Position numbers and translations under genes: made by a program. Positions 8,997 to 19,344 of a DNA stretch of 64,000 nt are shown here, one piece after another. The notes below the pieces were generated by a model. The model ran no database searches and was not told the origin of the DNA. It saw only the letters and a program-made list of their open reading frames with translations. This stretch comes from Martelella alba (GTDB lineage Bacteria; Pseudomonadota; Alphaproteobacteria; Rhizobiales; Rhizobiaceae): the NCBI RefSeq assembly GCF_006516955.1, contig NZ_VHLG01000004.1, positions 248,001-312,000 of the forward strand. The letters are read 5' to 3'. Every line of letters begins with the position of its first letter. Within the stretch, counting starts at the first letter, position 1.

Positions 8997-10409
8997 ATGG
9001 CTCTCGGCTTCCTCAAAAACGTCTTCACCTTCGGCAAGGACAACAAGCCTGAGGATCCCGATAGCGAGACATCCGGTGTGGAAACCGCTGCGGAGACCAA
9101 GCGCAAGGCCCAACATGACGCCGCAAGCGCGTTTGAGCGCGACCTGCTAGAGGATGATGCCGCAAAACAGGCACTGCCGGCGCTGGAGGACGATATTTTT
9201 GCCCCGGCTTCGCAGGCAATGGGCGAGATGCCGCAAGCCCCGGACGCCGATAGCGCCGAAACCATGCCCGAGCCTGCATCACAAGAAGTGCAAGCGCCTC
9301 ATCTCGATCCAGCCATCCCCGATACCGATGTCCCAGGCGAGATCGTGCCGGAAGATGTTCAGGCCGAAGCGCCCGTGGTAGAAGACGACCGTGCTGATAC
9401 GCCCGCGCCGCATCCGGTCGCAGAGGGCTTCTCCTTCGAAGAACAGGCCGTACCGGAAGAACCCGAAACGGTCCCGACCGTCCGGCTTTCCTGGTTTGAG
9501 CGCCTGCGCGCCGGGCTTTCGCGGACATCTCATCAACTGGCCGGTCAGATCGCGTCGCTTTTCACCAAGCGCAAGCTGGATGAGGCAACGCTTGAAGAAC
9601 TGGAAGATCTGTTGATCCAGGCCGATCTTGGCGTCGAAACGGCGATGCGCATCACGGACACCCTGTCTTCGGAGCGTTACGGCAAGGATGTCAGCGGTAA
9701 CGATGTCGCCCGCATCATGTCCGGCGAGATCATCAAAGTGTTGAAGCCGGTCGCAAGGCCCCTGGCACTCGACCTCAAGCATAAGCCACATGTCATTCTG
9801 GTCGTCGGTGTCAACGGTACAGGCAAGACCACAACAATCGGCAAGCTGGCAGCGAAGCTGACCCGGTCCGGGCTGAAGGTGACGCTCGGCGCTGGCGATA
9901 CGTTCCGCGCCGCGGCCGTCGAACAGCTGAAGATCTGGGCTGACCGCACCGGCGCTGAATTTGTCGGCACAAAGCTTGGCGCCGACGCGGCAGGCCTTGC
10001 CTATGACGCTTTCGAACAGGCTCAGGCCAATGGCTCCGATGTCCTGATCATCGACACCGCCGGACGGCTTCAAAACAAAGCCGAACTGATGGCCGAGCTT
10101 GAAAAGATCGTCCGCGTTCTGGCCAAGCTTGATCCCGACGCACCGCATACCGTGCTGCAGACGCTGGATGCCACCACCGGGCAAAACGCCATGAACCAGG
10201 TCGAGATCTTTCGCAATGTCGCCGGTGTCTCCGGCCTGATCATGACCAAGCTTGATGGCACGGCGCGGGGCGGTATTCTGGTCGCCATCGCCGCCAAGCA
10301 CAAATTGCCGGTCTATTTCATCGGCGTCGGCGAGGGCATTGACGATCTTGAACCCTTCGAGGCAGAGGAATTTGCCGCCGCCATTGCCGGGACAGAAACG
10401 CCGGAATAG
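8997..10409 (+). CDS. ftsY: Signal recognition particle receptor FtsY
   Basis: Membrane-associated SRP receptor GTPase that partners Ffh. ATG 8997 has GGAAGG 6 bases upstream. Of 470 residues, the first 160 or so form an acidic Glu/Asp/Ala/Pro-rich A domain, as expected for FtsY. The NG domain follows, with LEELEDLLIQADLGVETAM, the P-loop GVNGTGKTTTIGK near residue 271, DTFRAAAVEQLKIW, DTAGRLQNK and TKLDGTARGG. The end PVYFIGVGEGIDDLEPF is canonical. yciB follows 187 bases later on the same strand. Confidence 0.97.
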   Translation: MALGFLKNVFTFGKDNKPEDPDSETSGVETAAETKRKAQHDAASAFERDLLEDDAAKQALPALEDDIFAPASQAMGEMPQAPDADSAETMPEPASQEVQAPHLDPAIPDTDVPGEIVPEDVQAEAPVVEDDRADTPAPHPVAEGFSFEEQAVPEEPETVPTVRLSWFERLRAGLSRTSHQLAGQIASLFTKRKLDEATLEELEDLLIQADLGVETAMRITDTLSSERYGKDVSGNDVARIMSGEIIKVLKPVARPLALDLKHKPHVILVVGVNGTGKTTTIGKLAAKLTRSGLKVTLGAGDTFRAAAVEQLKIWADRTGAEFVGTKLGADAAGLAYDAFEQAQANGSDVLIIDTAGRLQNKAELMAELEKIVRVLAKLDPDAPHTVLQTLDATTGQNAMNQVEIFRNVAGVSGLIMTKLDGTARGGILVAIAAKHKLPVYFIGVGEGIDDLEPFEAEEFAAAIAGTETPE

Positions 10410-10596
10410 TGCGAAAAGGCAAAAAGATAATCAGTGCTTATAGTCACATTCGAAAATCTGCCACTTTTCCGATTGATGACAGACACTATATCGTGCTTCA
10501 CCGGCATCGCCGGAAATAAAACGGCCGGGCATGATCGAATGGCCAGTACCGCATAGCGCGGAGGGCACAGACGATAAAAAGGATTTTTTTAAAGCG

Positions 10597-11262
10597 ATGA
10601 CAGCCGAGAACGAGCAGACAAAGACCGTAAAGCGCAAGGAAGATCCGGTCCTCAAACTGGTTCTCGAGCTCGGGCCGCTGATGGTGTTCTTCTTCGCCAA
10701 TCTACGCGGCGCCTGGCTCGCCCATCTCTTTCCCGCCCTCACCGCCATTGGATCGCCGCTTCTGATCGCGACCGCGCTGTTCATGATCGCGACCGTCATC
10801 TCGCTGATCGTCTCGCGCGTCCTGCTCGGGCATCTGCCGATCATGCCACTGGTCTCAGGGGCGGTGGTTCTGGTTTTCGGCGCGCTGTCGATCTGGCTTC
10901 AGGATGAAACATTCATCAAGATGAAGCCCACCATCGTCAACAGCCTGTTTGCGCTGGTGCTGCTTGGCGGGCTGTTCTTCGGCAAGTCACTGCTGGGTTA
11001 TGTCTTCGACAGCGCCTTCAAGCTGGACGAGGAAGGCTGGCGCAAGCTGACGCTGCGCTGGGGCCTGTTCTTCGTCTTTCTCGCCATTCTGAACGAAGTG
11101 GTCTGGCGCAACTTCTCCGCCGACACCTGGGTGGCCTTCAAGGTCTGGGCGACGATGCCGCTGACCATCATCTTCACCCTGTCGCAAATGCCGCTGATCA
11201 TGCGCCATTCGCTCGAACCGCTTGTCGGTGAGAAAAAGCCTGAACCTGAAAACGAAGGCTGA
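10597..11262 (+). CDS. yciB: Inner membrane septation protein YciB (IspZ/septation protein A)
   Basis: A 221-residue polytopic protein of the YciB/IspZ family, an inner-membrane protein linked to cell envelope synthesis and septation. The start of the family is visible in [19 protein letters not shown]. Five or so hydrophobic helices and the segment [21 protein letters not shown] are diagnostic. I chose ATG 10597 (MTAENEQTK); an upstream ATG at 10531 would add 22 residues. AAAAAGGA lies 13 bases upstream of 10597. The gene converges on ccmG with a 5-base gap, the usual rhizobial arrangement. Confidence 0.9.
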   Translation: MTAENEQTKTVKRKEDPVLKLVLELGPLMVFFFANLRGAWLAHLFPALTAIGSPLLIATALFMIATVISLIVSRVLLGHLPIMPLVSGAVVLVFGALSIWLQDETFIKMKPTIVNSLFALVLLGGLFFGKSLLGYVFDSAFKLDEEGWRKLTLRWGLFFVFLAILNEVVWRNFSADTWVAFKVWATMPLTIIFTLSQMPLIMRHSLEPLVGEKKPEPENEG

Positions 11263-11267
11263 GCCCT

Positions 11268-11867
11268 TCAGTTCATCAGCCGTGATGCCGGGCCGATAGT
11301 CCGGTTGATGACGGGCAGGATCTCATCATTGTAAGACTGGATGTCGATCGGGCCGATCTTCTTGAAGATGATCGTGCCATCCGGGCTGACGATAAAGCTT
11401 TCGGGAATCCCGTAAACACCCCAGTCGATTGCCTCCGCGCCATTTTTATCGACCCCGATCGCGGCATAGGGATTGCCCATCTCGCCAAGAAATCGCAGCG
11501 CATTGTCCGGATTGTCCTTGTAGTTGATACCGACAACATTGATGTCGGGATCTTTCGACAGGGCCATGATGAAGGGATGCTCCTGCCGGCATGGCACGCA
11601 CCAGGACGCAAAGACATTGACGATGGTGAGCTTACCGGAAATCTCGGCCGAGGTCAGTGCCGGGCGTTCACTGCCCTGAAGCGCTGGCAGATCCATGGCA
11701 GGCGCTGGCTTGCCGATCAGCACCGAGGGGATTTCGGACGGATCCCCGGACGACAGGATCTGAGTGGCAAAGGCGACCGCAAGACCCGCAAAGACGACCA
11801 GCGGAATGGCCGCAAGCACGATCCGGCGTTTCGATTGCGACGGCGGCGGCTGCAGATCATCACTCAT
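11268..11867 (-). CDS. ccmG: Cytochrome c maturation thioredoxin CcmG/DsbE
   Basis: Membrane-anchored periplasmic thioredoxin that keeps apocytochrome c haem-binding cysteines reduced. Of 199 residues, a single N-terminal anchor (about 16-36) is followed by a TlpA-type domain. The redox motif WCVPC has Cys 90 and 93, and GVYGIPESFIVSPDGTI gives the cis-proline loop typical of CcmG. Its ATG at 11867 lies inside the end of ccmD (8-base overlap), and it is the last gene of the ccmABCDG operon. Confidence 0.95.
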   Translation of the reverse strand: MSDDLQPPPSQSKRRIVLAAIPLVVFAGLAVAFATQILSSGDPSEIPSVLIGKPAPAMDLPALQGSERPALTSAEISGKLTIVNVFASWCVPCRQEHPFIMALSKDPDINVVGINYKDNPDNALRFLGEMGNPYAAIGVDKNGAEAIDWGVYGIPESFIVSPDGTIIFKKIGPIDIQSYNDEILPVINRTIGPASRLMN

Positions 11868-12024
11868 GGATTGCCTTCACCGAACGCCGCCGCAGGCCTT
11901 TTTCTTCCAGAGCCGCCAACTCCCGCCGCCGGGCCCGTCCGTCGAAAAACAGCCATGCAATTAGGGCTAGCATCACCGAAAGACTGGCTCCATAGGCGCT
12001 GAAAACGAAAAAAAAGTGATCCAT
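11860..12024 (-). CDS. ccmD: Haem exporter accessory protein CcmD
   Basis: A 54-residue protein read directly from the minus strand between ccmC and ccmG. It starts MDHFFFVFSAYGASL, continues with one hydrophobic helix (LSVMLALIAWLFF), and then a strongly basic stretch (DGRARRRELAALEEKGLRRR). That is exactly the CcmD plan: a small single-span protein that stabilises CcmE release from the CcmABC complex. It starts 4 bases after the ccmC stop and overlaps ccmG by 8 bases, so the three are translationally linked. Confidence 0.92.
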   Translation of the reverse strand: MDHFFFVFSAYGASLSVMLALIAWLFFDGRARRRELAALEEKGLRRRSVKAIHE

Positions 12025-12028
12025 GGCT

Positions 12029-12784
12029 CTACCCCTCTGCCCGTCGCGCGGCGAGCCTGCGCATTGCCGTCACGCGCCGCCTCAAAATCTCGTTGCGCAT
12101 GGCGACGAGATGCATGGCGATGAAGGAAAGCGTGAAGGCGGCAGTCATGACGAAGAGCGGACGCAGGAATTCGATATCAATGGCCGGTCCGCCCTTGCGA
12201 AAGATGCTTTCCGGCTGATGCAGCGTATTCCACCAGTCGACCGAGAACTTGATGATCGGGATATTGATGACTCCGACCAGAATGAGGATCGCCGCCAGAC
12301 GTGCGGCGCGCCCCGGATCATCCACCGCGCGATGCAGTGCGATAATGCCGAGATACATCAAAAAGAGCACGAAAAACGAGGTCAGCCGCGCATCCCAGAC
12401 CCACCAGGTCCCCCACATCGGCTTACCCCAGAGCGAACCGGTCAGGAGAGCCAGAAAGGTGAAGGCTGCACCGATGGGCGCCGCCGCCTTGTGGGCGACA
12501 TCGGCCAGCGGATGACGCCAGACCAGCGTGCCAAGCGCCGCCACCGCCATGAGCATATAGCAGAACATCGCCAGCCAGGCCGACGGCACATGCACATACA
12601 TGATGCGCACCGTATTGCCCTGCTGATAGTCCCCCTCGCTCGCGAAGCTGAGATAGAGGCCGGCGGCAAAGCACAACAGGCTGAGACCAGCCAGAACCGG
12701 TACGACCCGGCCGCTCAACTGAAGAAAGCGCGTCGGATTGGCAAGAGCGGTCAAACCGCCTGTGCGTGCGCTGGTCTCGCTCAT
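12029..12784 (-). CDS. ccmC: Haem handling protein CcmC
   Basis: Polytopic inner-membrane protein that loads haem onto CcmE. The tryptophan-rich haem-binding motif is visible as WGTWWVWDARLT, flanked by the periplasmic histidines VPSAWLAM...IIALHRAVDDP. There are six hydrophobic helices. I chose ATG 12784 (MSETSARTGG, 251 residues), which matches rhizobial CcmC N-termini. An alternative in-frame ATG at 12826 overlaps the ccmB stop (ATGA) and would add 14 residues. Same-strand neighbours are ccmB upstream and ccmD downstream. Confidence 0.94.
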   Translation of the reverse strand: MSETSARTGGLTALANPTRFLQLSGRVVPVLAGLSLLCFAAGLYLSFASEGDYQQGNTVRIMYVHVPSAWLAMFCYMLMAVAALGTLVWRHPLADVAHKAAAPIGAAFTFLALLTGSLWGKPMWGTWWVWDARLTSFFVLFLMYLGIIALHRAVDDPGRAARLAAILILVGVINIPIIKFSVDWWNTLHQPESIFRKGGPAIDIEFLRPLFVMTAAFTLSFIAMHLVAMRNEILRRRVTAMRRLAARRAEG

Positions 12785-12822
12785 CCTGTTTCCACTCTGA
12801 CTATATTCTCCTCCGGTTTGGC

Positions 12823-13482
12823 TCATTCGCCCCCCTGGCGCAAGGCCAGAGCGGCAGCTGCCGTGCCGACCACCGCTAAAATCATCGTGATGGCGACAAG
12901 AATAAGGAAGGGCGGCAGAAAGGGCTGGGGGGCGGTCACCGCCGCATAGGTCGCGCCCACGCCGAAAATCAGCACCGGGATCGACAGCGGTAAAACCAGA
13001 ACCGGGACCAGCAACCCGCCGCGCGGCAGCGATACCGCAATCGCCGCGCCGGCAGCACCGATGAACGTCAGCGCCGGTGAGCCGATGAGCAGTGTCAGTG
13101 CGGCGGCACCGATCGCCAGTGGCGCCATATTCAGCATCAGCCCCATCAGCGGCGACAGCACCACCAGCGGCAGAACATTCACGCTCCAATGCGCCATGCA
13201 TTTGGCGAGAATAACGGTGACAAGCGGACGATCGGACATCAACAGAAGGTCAAGTGAGCCGTCCTCGAAATCGCCCTTGAACAGCCGTTCCAGCCCGATC
13301 AGCGTCGAAAGCAGCGCCCCGATCCAGACAATCGCCGGGCCGATGCGTGCAAGAAGCGCCAGATCCGGACCAACGCCGAAGGGGATCACCGCGACCACGG
13401 CCAGGTAGAAAACAAGGCCGGTCAGCGCACTGCCGCCGGCACGCATGGCAATCTTCACATCCCTGAGATAAAGCGCCAGCAT
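12823..13482 (-). CDS. ccmB: Haem exporter membrane subunit CcmB
   Basis: Permease subunit of the CcmAB ABC module that drives release of holo-CcmE. Of 219 residues, six hydrophobic helices follow the start MLALYLRDVKIAMRAGG, with the family's FKGDFEDGSLDLLLMSD segment after the second helix. The ATG at 13482 is 4 bases beyond the ccmA stop (13487-13489). A longer frame reaching 13581 is not conserved and overlaps ccmA. The stop overlaps a possible ccmC start at 12826. Confidence 0.95.
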   Translation of the reverse strand: MLALYLRDVKIAMRAGGSALTGLVFYLAVVAVIPFGVGPDLALLARIGPAIVWIGALLSTLIGLERLFKGDFEDGSLDLLLMSDRPLVTVILAKCMAHWSVNVLPLVVLSPLMGLMLNMAPLAIGAAALTLLIGSPALTFIGAAGAAIAVSLPRGGLLVPVLVLPLSIPVLIFGVGATYAAVTAPQPFLPPFLILVAITMILAVVGTAAAALALRQGGE

Positions 13483-13486
13483 CGCC

Positions 13487-14170
13487 CTAGATCTCCATGC
13501 CGGCAAGAAAGGGATCGTCTTCATCGGCGGCCGGGCGGACAAGTTCCAGCACGGCTGCAGGTTCAAGCGCAAGCGGTTCATGCGTTGCCGCGACGATCAT
13601 GCCACCATTGCCGAGATGCGCAGCCATCAGCGCCGTCAGCATGCCCCGTGCCGCCTGATCCAGCGCGGTTGTCGGCTCATCAAGCAACCAGACGGGCCGT
13701 CTCACCACCAAAAGCCTTGCAAAGGCGATCCGCCGTTTCTGCCCCTGCGAGAGATAACCGAAGGGTAGATCGAGAACCGCATCGAGACCGACCGCTCTTG
13801 CTGCCGCCTCAATCGCCATCCCTGGCCCCGCGCCGCGTATGGCATCCTCCCCGCTCATCAGAAAATCGCGCCAGAAGGAAAGATTGTCGCGGACGGTCAG
13901 CGCGCGGTTCATGCCATCGAGATGACCGAGATAGTGACTGACAAGCGTAAGCGGCAGCGAATCGCCAGTTTGCGAATCGTGAAAAAGACAGCTTCCCGCA
14001 GCGGCCCGGAGAAGACCGGCGATTACACGCAAAAGGGTTGATTTGCCTGCACCATTCGCGCCGCGGACGATAAGTGCATGGCCTTCCTCAACGCTTACCG
14101 ACAGGTCGTTAAGGACGCAAACCCCGCCCCGACGGGCAGAAAGCCGCTTAATCTCTATTTTTTGGCTCAC
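13487..14170 (-). CDS. ccmA: Haem exporter ATPase CcmA
   Basis: ABC ATPase of the cytochrome c maturation complex. The product has 227 residues from a GTG start at 14170 (MSQKIEIKRLSARRGG). The Walker A motif GANGAGKST is at about residues 37-45, the signature is LSQGQKRRIAFARLL, and Walker B is WLLDEPTTALD, with the switch histidine in AATHE. It is the first gene of the ccmABCDG operon and is divergent from acnA across a 270-base gap that must hold both promoters. Confidence 0.95.
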   Translation of the reverse strand: MSQKIEIKRLSARRGGVCVLNDLSVSVEEGHALIVRGANGAGKSTLLRVIAGLLRAAAGSCLFHDSQTGDSLPLTLVSHYLGHLDGMNRALTVRDNLSFWRDFLMSGEDAIRGAGPGMAIEAAARAVGLDAVLDLPFGYLSQGQKRRIAFARLLVVRRPVWLLDEPTTALDQAARGMLTALMAAHLGNGGMIVAATHEPLALEPAAVLELVRPAADEDDPFLAGMEI

Positions 14171-14440
14171 ATGGCCCCCTTAGCTGCGACCTCTTGGCAG
14201 TTCCATAAAAAAAATCAATTTTGGCCCTTCGTTGATCTGGCACCTTGCGGAGAAATTATCTATAAAACGCCCAATCACGCCAGCGGTCGGCGTGAAATTC
14301 ATCCTAGCGCCGAACATGATGCCGAGGGAACGGTGTCACGTGCGGACAGCGGAAATGATCGCACCCGCATCCTGATGTCTTAAGTACATAGGCGTTCGCA
14401 CGACTTATGTTGGCTAATCAGAAGAAGCGGGGTTTTATCC

Positions 14441-17137
14441 GTGGCCAAATCCATTGATAGCTTCAACTGTCGCTCCACACTTTCCGTGGACGGCAAGGAA
14501 TATGTTTATTACAGCCTGCCGAAGGCCGAGGAAAACGGCCTTGCCGGCGTTTCCAAGCTGCCCTTCTCGATGAAGGTTCTGCTTGAAAACCTGCTGCGCA
14601 ACGAAGACGGCCGCTCGGTCACCAAGGCCGACATTGAAGCCGTCGCCGCATGGCTTTCCGACAAGGGTTCGGCTGGCGCCGAAATCGCCTACCGCCCGGC
14701 ACGCGTGCTGATGCAGGACTTCACCGGCGTTCCCGCCGTTGTCGACCTTGCTGCCATGCGCGATGGTATCGTCAATCTCGGCGGCGACCCTGAAAAGATC
14801 AACCCGCTGGTTCCGGTCGACCTCGTGATCGACCACTCGGTCATCGTTGACGAGTTTGGCACACCGCAGGCTTTTGCCCGCAATGTCGAGCTTGAATATC
14901 AGCGCAATGGCGAGCGTTACCGCTTCTTGAAGTGGGGCCAGCAGGCATTCAAGAACTTCCGCGTTGTGCCGCCCGGCACCGGCATCTGTCACCAGGTCAA
15001 CCTTGAATATCTGGGCCAGACGGTCTGGACCAAGGACGAGGACGGCGAAACCACTGCCTATCCCGATACCTGCGTCGGCACCGACAGCCACACCACCATG
15101 ATCAACGGTCTTGGCGTTCTCGGCTGGGGCGTTGGCGGTATCGAAGCCGAAGCCGCCATGCTCGGCCAGCCGGTCTCCATGCTGCTGCCGGAAGTCATCG
15201 GCTTCAAGCTGACCGGCGAACTGAAGGAAGGCGTCACCGCGACCGACCTGGTTCTGACCGTCGTGCAGATGCTGCGCAAGAAGGGCGTTGTCTCGAAATT
15301 CGTCGAATTCTTCGGCGAAGGCCTGAACAACATGACGCTCGCCGACCGTGCCACCATCGGCAATATGGGTCCGGAATATGGCGCGACCTGCGGCTTCTTC
15401 CCCGTCGATGGCGAAACGCTCCGCTACCTCGACATGTCGGGCCGTAGCAAGGACCGCATCGCGCTGGTTGAAGCCTATTCCAAGGCTCAGGGCATGTTCC
15501 GCGAAGGCGATGGCTCCGATCTGGTCTTCACCGACACGCTGGAACTGGACCTCGGCGACGTTGTTCCGTCCATGGCCGGCCCGAAGCGCCCGGAAGGCCG
15601 TATCGCGCTGGAAAACATCGCCTCCGGCTTCGCCGAAGCCATGGTCAGCATGTATGGCAAGAGCGAATCCGACCTGCCGAAGCGCTATGCCGTTGAAGGC
15701 ACCGACTTCGATCTCGGCCACGGCGATGTTGCCATTGCTGCGATCACCTCCTGCACCAACACCTCGAACCCGAGCGTGCTGATCGCTGCCGGCCTTCTGG
15801 CCCGCAACGCCGTTGCCAAGGGCCTGAAGACCAAGCCCTGGGTCAAGACCTCGCTGGCACCTGGATCCCAGGTCGTTGCCGAATATCTTGAAAAGGCCGG
15901 TCTGCAGAAGGATCTCGATGCGCTGGGCTTCAACCTGGTCGGTTTCGGCTGCACCACCTGCATCGGCAATTCCGGCCCGCTGCCGGGCCCGGTTTCCAAG
16001 ACCATCAATGACAAGGGCCTGATCGCTGCCGGTGTCCTGTCGGGCAACCGTAACTTCGAAGGCCGTATCTCGCCGGACGTTCAGGCCAACTACCTGGCTT
16101 CGCCGCCGCTGGTCGTTGCCCATGCGCTTGCCGGCACGGTCACCAAGGACCTGACCAAGGAGCCGATCGGTGAAGACCAGAACGGCAACCCGGTCTTCCT
16201 GAAGGATATCTGGCCGTCGGCCAAGGAAGTTCAGGACACGATCGAGAAATACGTCACCCGCGAACTTTACGAATCCAAATATGCGGATGTCTTCAAGGGC
16301 GATGAAAACTGGCAGGCCGTTCAGGTTCCCGCCGGTCAGACCTACACCTGGGACGATCAGTCGACCTATGTGCAGAACCCGCCTTACTTCGTTGGCATGG
16401 GCAAGTCGGCCGGCGGTGTTTCGAACATCGAAAACGCCCGCGTTCTCGGCCTGTTCGGCGACAAGATCACCACCGACCACATCTCCCCGGCCGGTTCGAT
16501 CAAGGCGGCTTCGCCTGCCGGTGCCTATCTCATGGATCATGGCGTCGGCGTTGCCGACTTCAACCAGTACGGCACGCGTCGCGGCAATCACGAAGTCATG
16601 ATGCGCGGAACCTTCGCCAATATCCGCATCCGCAATCACATGCTCGGCCCGAACGGCAAGGAAGGTGGCTACACCATCCACTACCCGTCCAAGGAAGAGA
16701 TGTCGATCTATGATGCGGCCATGCAGTACAAGGCCGAGGGCGTTCCGCTCGTCATCTTCGCCGGTGTCGAATACGGTAACGGCTCCTCGCGTGACTGGGC
16801 TGCCAAGGGCACCAACCTGCTCGGCGTCCGCGCCGTGATCGCCCAGTCCTTCGAGCGTATTCACCGTTCGAACCTGGTCGGCATGGGCATCGTTCCCTTC
16901 GTCTTCGAAGAAGGCACGACCTGGGCATCGCTCGGCCTGAAGGGTGACGAAGTGGTGACGATCGAAGGTCTCGACGGCGAAATCAAGCCGCGCGAGAAGA
17001 AGATCGCCAAGATCACCTATGGCGACGGCACCGTGAAGGACGTTCCGCTGATCTGCCGCATCGATACGCTTGACGAGGTTACCTACGTCAACAATGGCGG
17101 CATCCTGCAGACCGTTCTGCGCCAGCTGGCTGCCTGA
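14441..17137 (+). CDS. acnA: Aconitate hydratase A
   Basis: Citrate/isocitrate interconversion in the TCA cycle, and likely an iron-sensing RNA-binding moonlighter by family. The product has 898 residues from a GTG start at 14441 ([14 protein letters not shown]), with GAAGAAGCGGGG upstream. The [4Fe-4S] cysteines are at about 438 (TSCTNTSNP), 504 and 507 ([11 protein letters not shown]). Other signatures are [21 protein letters not shown] and the swivel domain's [11 protein letters not shown]. Codon use is strongly biased to C/G third positions, as in highly expressed genes. A clear intrinsic terminator follows. Confidence 0.98.
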   Translation: MAKSIDSFNCRSTLSVDGKEYVYYSLPKAEENGLAGVSKLPFSMKVLLENLLRNEDGRSVTKADIEAVAAWLSDKGSAGAEIAYRPARVLMQDFTGVPAVVDLAAMRDGIVNLGGDPEKINPLVPVDLVIDHSVIVDEFGTPQAFARNVELEYQRNGERYRFLKWGQQAFKNFRVVPPGTGICHQVNLEYLGQTVWTKDEDGETTAYPDTCVGTDSHTTMINGLGVLGWGVGGIEAEAAMLGQPVSMLLPEVIGFKLTGELKEGVTATDLVLTVVQMLRKKGVVSKFVEFFGEGLNNMTLADRATIGNMGPEYGATCGFFPVDGETLRYLDMSGRSKDRIALVEAYSKAQGMFREGDGSDLVFTDTLELDLGDVVPSMAGPKRPEGRIALENIASGFAEAMVSMYGKSESDLPKRYAVEGTDFDLGHGDVAIAAITSCTNTSNPSVLIAAGLLARNAVAKGLKTKPWVKTSLAPGSQVVAEYLEKAGLQKDLDALGFNLVGFGCTTCIGNSGPLPGPVSKTINDKGLIAAGVLSGNRNFEGRISPDVQANYLASPPLVVAHALAGTVTKDLTKEPIGEDQNGNPVFLKDIWPSAKEVQDTIEKYVTRELYESKYADVFKGDENWQAVQVPAGQTYTWDDQSTYVQNPPYFVGMGKSAGGVSNIENARVLGLFGDKITTDHISPAGSIKAASPAGAYLMDHGVGVADFNQYGTRRGNHEVMMRGTFANIRIRNHMLGPNGKEGGYTIHYPSKEEMSIYDAAMQYKAEGVPLVIFAGVEYGNGSSRDWAAKGTNLLGVRAVIAQSFERIHRSNLVGMGIVPFVFEEGTTWASLGLKGDEVVTIEGLDGEIKPREKKIAKITYGDGTVKDVPLICRIDTLDEVTYVNNGGILQTVLRQLAA

Positions 17138-17166
17138 GCCAGACCGCGTTCAGCACTGACATTGAG

Positions 17167-17197
17167 AACCGGGCGGCCAAAAGCCGCCCGGTTTTCG
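17167..17197 (+). terminator. Intrinsic terminator of acnA
   Basis: An 11-bp perfect stem AACCGGGCGGC (17167-17177) pairs with GCCGCCCGGTT (17183-17193), with a 5-base loop, and is followed by TTTTCG. It lies 29 bases after the acnA stop. Confidence 0.85.
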
Positions 17198-17264
17198 TTG
17201 CGACGCACACAAATAAGGTCTAGCCAGAAAGAAAGGGTTTCACTTCTGGCGGGAGGATATTGCC

Positions 17265-18353
17265 ATGGCCCCGATACAATTCGCTGTTGTCGGCTCGGGC
17301 TGGCGGGCGGAATTCTTTCTTCGAGCGGCGAAAGCCCTGCCCGCGCATTTTGCCGTCTCGGGCATTGTCACCGGTCGAGATGCAGCCGATCGGAACGCGC
17401 TTTCGAACCAGTGGCAGACGCCAGTCTTTGCAACGATCGAAGACCTGCTTGCCGCCACGAAGCCTGCCTTCACCGTCCTGTCGGTCAAGCGCGAGGCGAT
17501 CTTTGCACGCATGGCCGAACTTGCCTGGGCCAATATGCCGATCCTTGCCGAAACACCGCCTGCGGCAGACCTTGAGGGCCTGAAACAGGTTCATGATCTG
17601 GTTCAGGCCGGCGCGAAGATCGAAGTCGCCGAGCAATATTTTCTCCACCCGGTTCTGACCGCCATGCGCACCCTCATCGGCGAAGGCATGATCGGGACGC
17701 CGAGCTATGCCCATGTTTCGATCATGCAGACCTATCACGGGATATCGATGATGCGGAAGCTGCTCGGCATCGGTTTCGAGAATGCGACAGTCACCGCAAC
17801 GCGAGTGTCGCTGCCGGTGGTCAAGGGGCCGGGCCGCTACGAGCAGCCAGCGCAATATGAGGTCATCCCTGCCGATCAGACCATAGCCACCTTCGATTTC
17901 GGCAGCCAGATCGGCCTTTATGATTTCGCCGACAGCCAGCACCGAAGCCGCATCCGGGCGCCGCGGATTACCGTGCGCGGGGAACGCGGCGAAATCACAC
18001 CGGAACGGCTCGATCACCTGCTTGACGAACGCACGCCGGTCTCACTGCCGCTGATCCGCAAGGACACCGGTCATTTCGTCAATTTCGAGGGCTACCGCCA
18101 TGCCGGCATCATGGCTGGCGACCGCTGGATCTACCAGAACCCGTTTGCCGACGCCTCAATGGCCGATGACGACATCGCCGTTGCCACCTGCCTGATGAAT
18201 ATGCGCCGCTATGTCGAAGACGGAATATCGTCCTACAGTTTCGCCGAGGCTGCACAGGATTGCTATCTGGCCGAGGTCATGAACCAGGCCGCAGCGACGA
18301 AATCCGCCATCACCACCACAAGCCAGATCTGGGCTGGCGCATTTTCGCGCTGA
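17265..18353 (+). CDS. Gfo/Idh/MocA family oxidoreductase
   Basis: A 362-residue putative NAD(P)-dependent dehydrogenase of the Gfo/Idh/MocA family, which mostly acts on sugars and inositols. The N-terminal Rossmann fold is seen in QFAVVGSGWRAEFFLRAAK, followed by LAETPPAADLEGL. The usual family motif E-K-P is here A-E-T-P, so the canonical lysine is replaced; this is also seen in divergent subfamilies. GGGAGGAT is well placed upstream of ATG 17265. It seems to be a single-gene unit after the acnA terminator. The substrate is unknown. Confidence 0.85.
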   Translation: MAPIQFAVVGSGWRAEFFLRAAKALPAHFAVSGIVTGRDAADRNALSNQWQTPVFATIEDLLAATKPAFTVLSVKREAIFARMAELAWANMPILAETPPAADLEGLKQVHDLVQAGAKIEVAEQYFLHPVLTAMRTLIGEGMIGTPSYAHVSIMQTYHGISMMRKLLGIGFENATVTATRVSLPVVKGPGRYEQPAQYEVIPADQTIATFDFGSQIGLYDFADSQHRSRIRAPRITVRGERGEITPERLDHLLDERTPVSLPLIRKDTGHFVNFEGYRHAGIMAGDRWIYQNPFADASMADDDIAVATCLMNMRRYVEDGISSYSFAEAAQDCYLAEVMNQAAATKSAITTTSQIWAGAFSR

Positions 18354-18606
18354 CGCGCGTTTCACCCCTTCGTGACTTTCTGTTGAAATGCGAAACAGGT
18401 AAGCTTGCGGCAATCAAGGCACGACGTATCATGTAAGTTCATGCCTGAAGCAGCTTTACCCCTCACAAGAAGGGTCTGGCTGTGCCAACGGGCAGGATCA
18501 GGCCGGAAAGGCTCCGGCTGGGTTCTGCTTCAACAAATAACGGCAAAAGCCAAAGACCGTATCATTCTGACCGGTCGCAGCTGGTGCCACGGGTCCGGGT
18601 TCTTCC

Positions 18607-19344
18607 ATGGTGCTGAAACATGCCATCGCCATTGTCATGCTTCTTCTCGCCGCCAGCGCAACAGCGGGCGAGATCAGCCGCCCCATCGGAGTGGTCGAAC
18701 TGTTCACCTCACAAGGCTGTTCTTCCTGCCCGCCGGCGGACCGAGCCATGGCCGACCTTGCCGATCGCGATGGCATCATCGTCCTGACCTATCATGTCGA
18801 TTACTGGAACTATCTTGGCTGGTCGGACACGATGAGCACGGCGCAAAATACCCAGCGCCAATATGGCTATGGACACACAATGGGCCGCTCCGGTGTTTAC
18901 ACGCCGCAGGTGATCCTCAATGGCCGCCAGCAGATGAAGGGCACCAATGCCGACAAGATTTCGGCAACGCTTGCTGCGATGACAACATCCGGCAACGGCC
19001 CCGACGTCCCTATCAGTGCCCACATGAACGGCGATGAGCTTGACATTCATATCGGCGCCGGCACTGGCAAGGCCGATGTGGTTGTCGTCTATTTCGCCAG
19101 TCATGAGGCGGTCAAGATCAATGCCGGTGAAAACAAGGGCAAGATTGTCGACTATCGCAACATCGTCAATGATATCGAGACCGTTGCCATGTGGAACGGC
19201 AGCGAGAAGAATATCACCCTTCCGGCCCGTGTTCTCGAACCGCGCAAGAGCGACGGCTGCGCCATCTTGCTGCAAAAGACGGATAAGGACGGCAATCCTG
19301 CCGCCATTCTCGGCGCCGCCCTTTTGACATCGCCGCAGAGCTGA
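18607..19344 (+). CDS. DUF1223 periplasmic thioredoxin-like protein
   Basis: A 245-residue secreted protein: a hydrophobic signal peptide (residues 1-20, cleaving after ATA-like ASATAG) is followed by a DUF1223 domain (COG5429). The segment VELFTSQGCSSCPPAD carries a CxxC pair (Cys 38 and 41) resembling a thioredoxin-fold redox site, and VYTPQVILNG resembles the cis-proline strand. I infer a periplasmic redox or metal-binding role; no substrate is known. Between it and the preceding gene lie 250 bases with no supported gene. Confidence 0.85.
   Translation: MVLKHAIAIVMLLLAASATAGEISRPIGVVELFTSQGCSSCPPADRAMADLADRDGIIVLTYHVDYWNYLGWSDTMSTAQNTQRQYGYGHTMGRSGVYTPQVILNGRQQMKGTNADKISATLAAMTTSGNGPDVPISAHMNGDELDIHIGAGTGKADVVVVYFASHEAVKINAGENKGKIVDYRNIVNDIETVAMWNGSEKNITLPARVLEPRKSDGCAILLQKTDKDGNPAAILGAALLTSPQS

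Noticed and set aside
9279-10301. Minus-strand 340-codon frame over ftsY
   Set aside because: Antisense shadow of the canonical FtsY NG domain with no features of its own.
14435-16864. An 809-codon open frame antisense to acnA
   Set aside because: It mirrors acnA exactly and owes its length to the strong third-position C/G bias of that gene. It has no domain, no ribosome binding site and no independent support.
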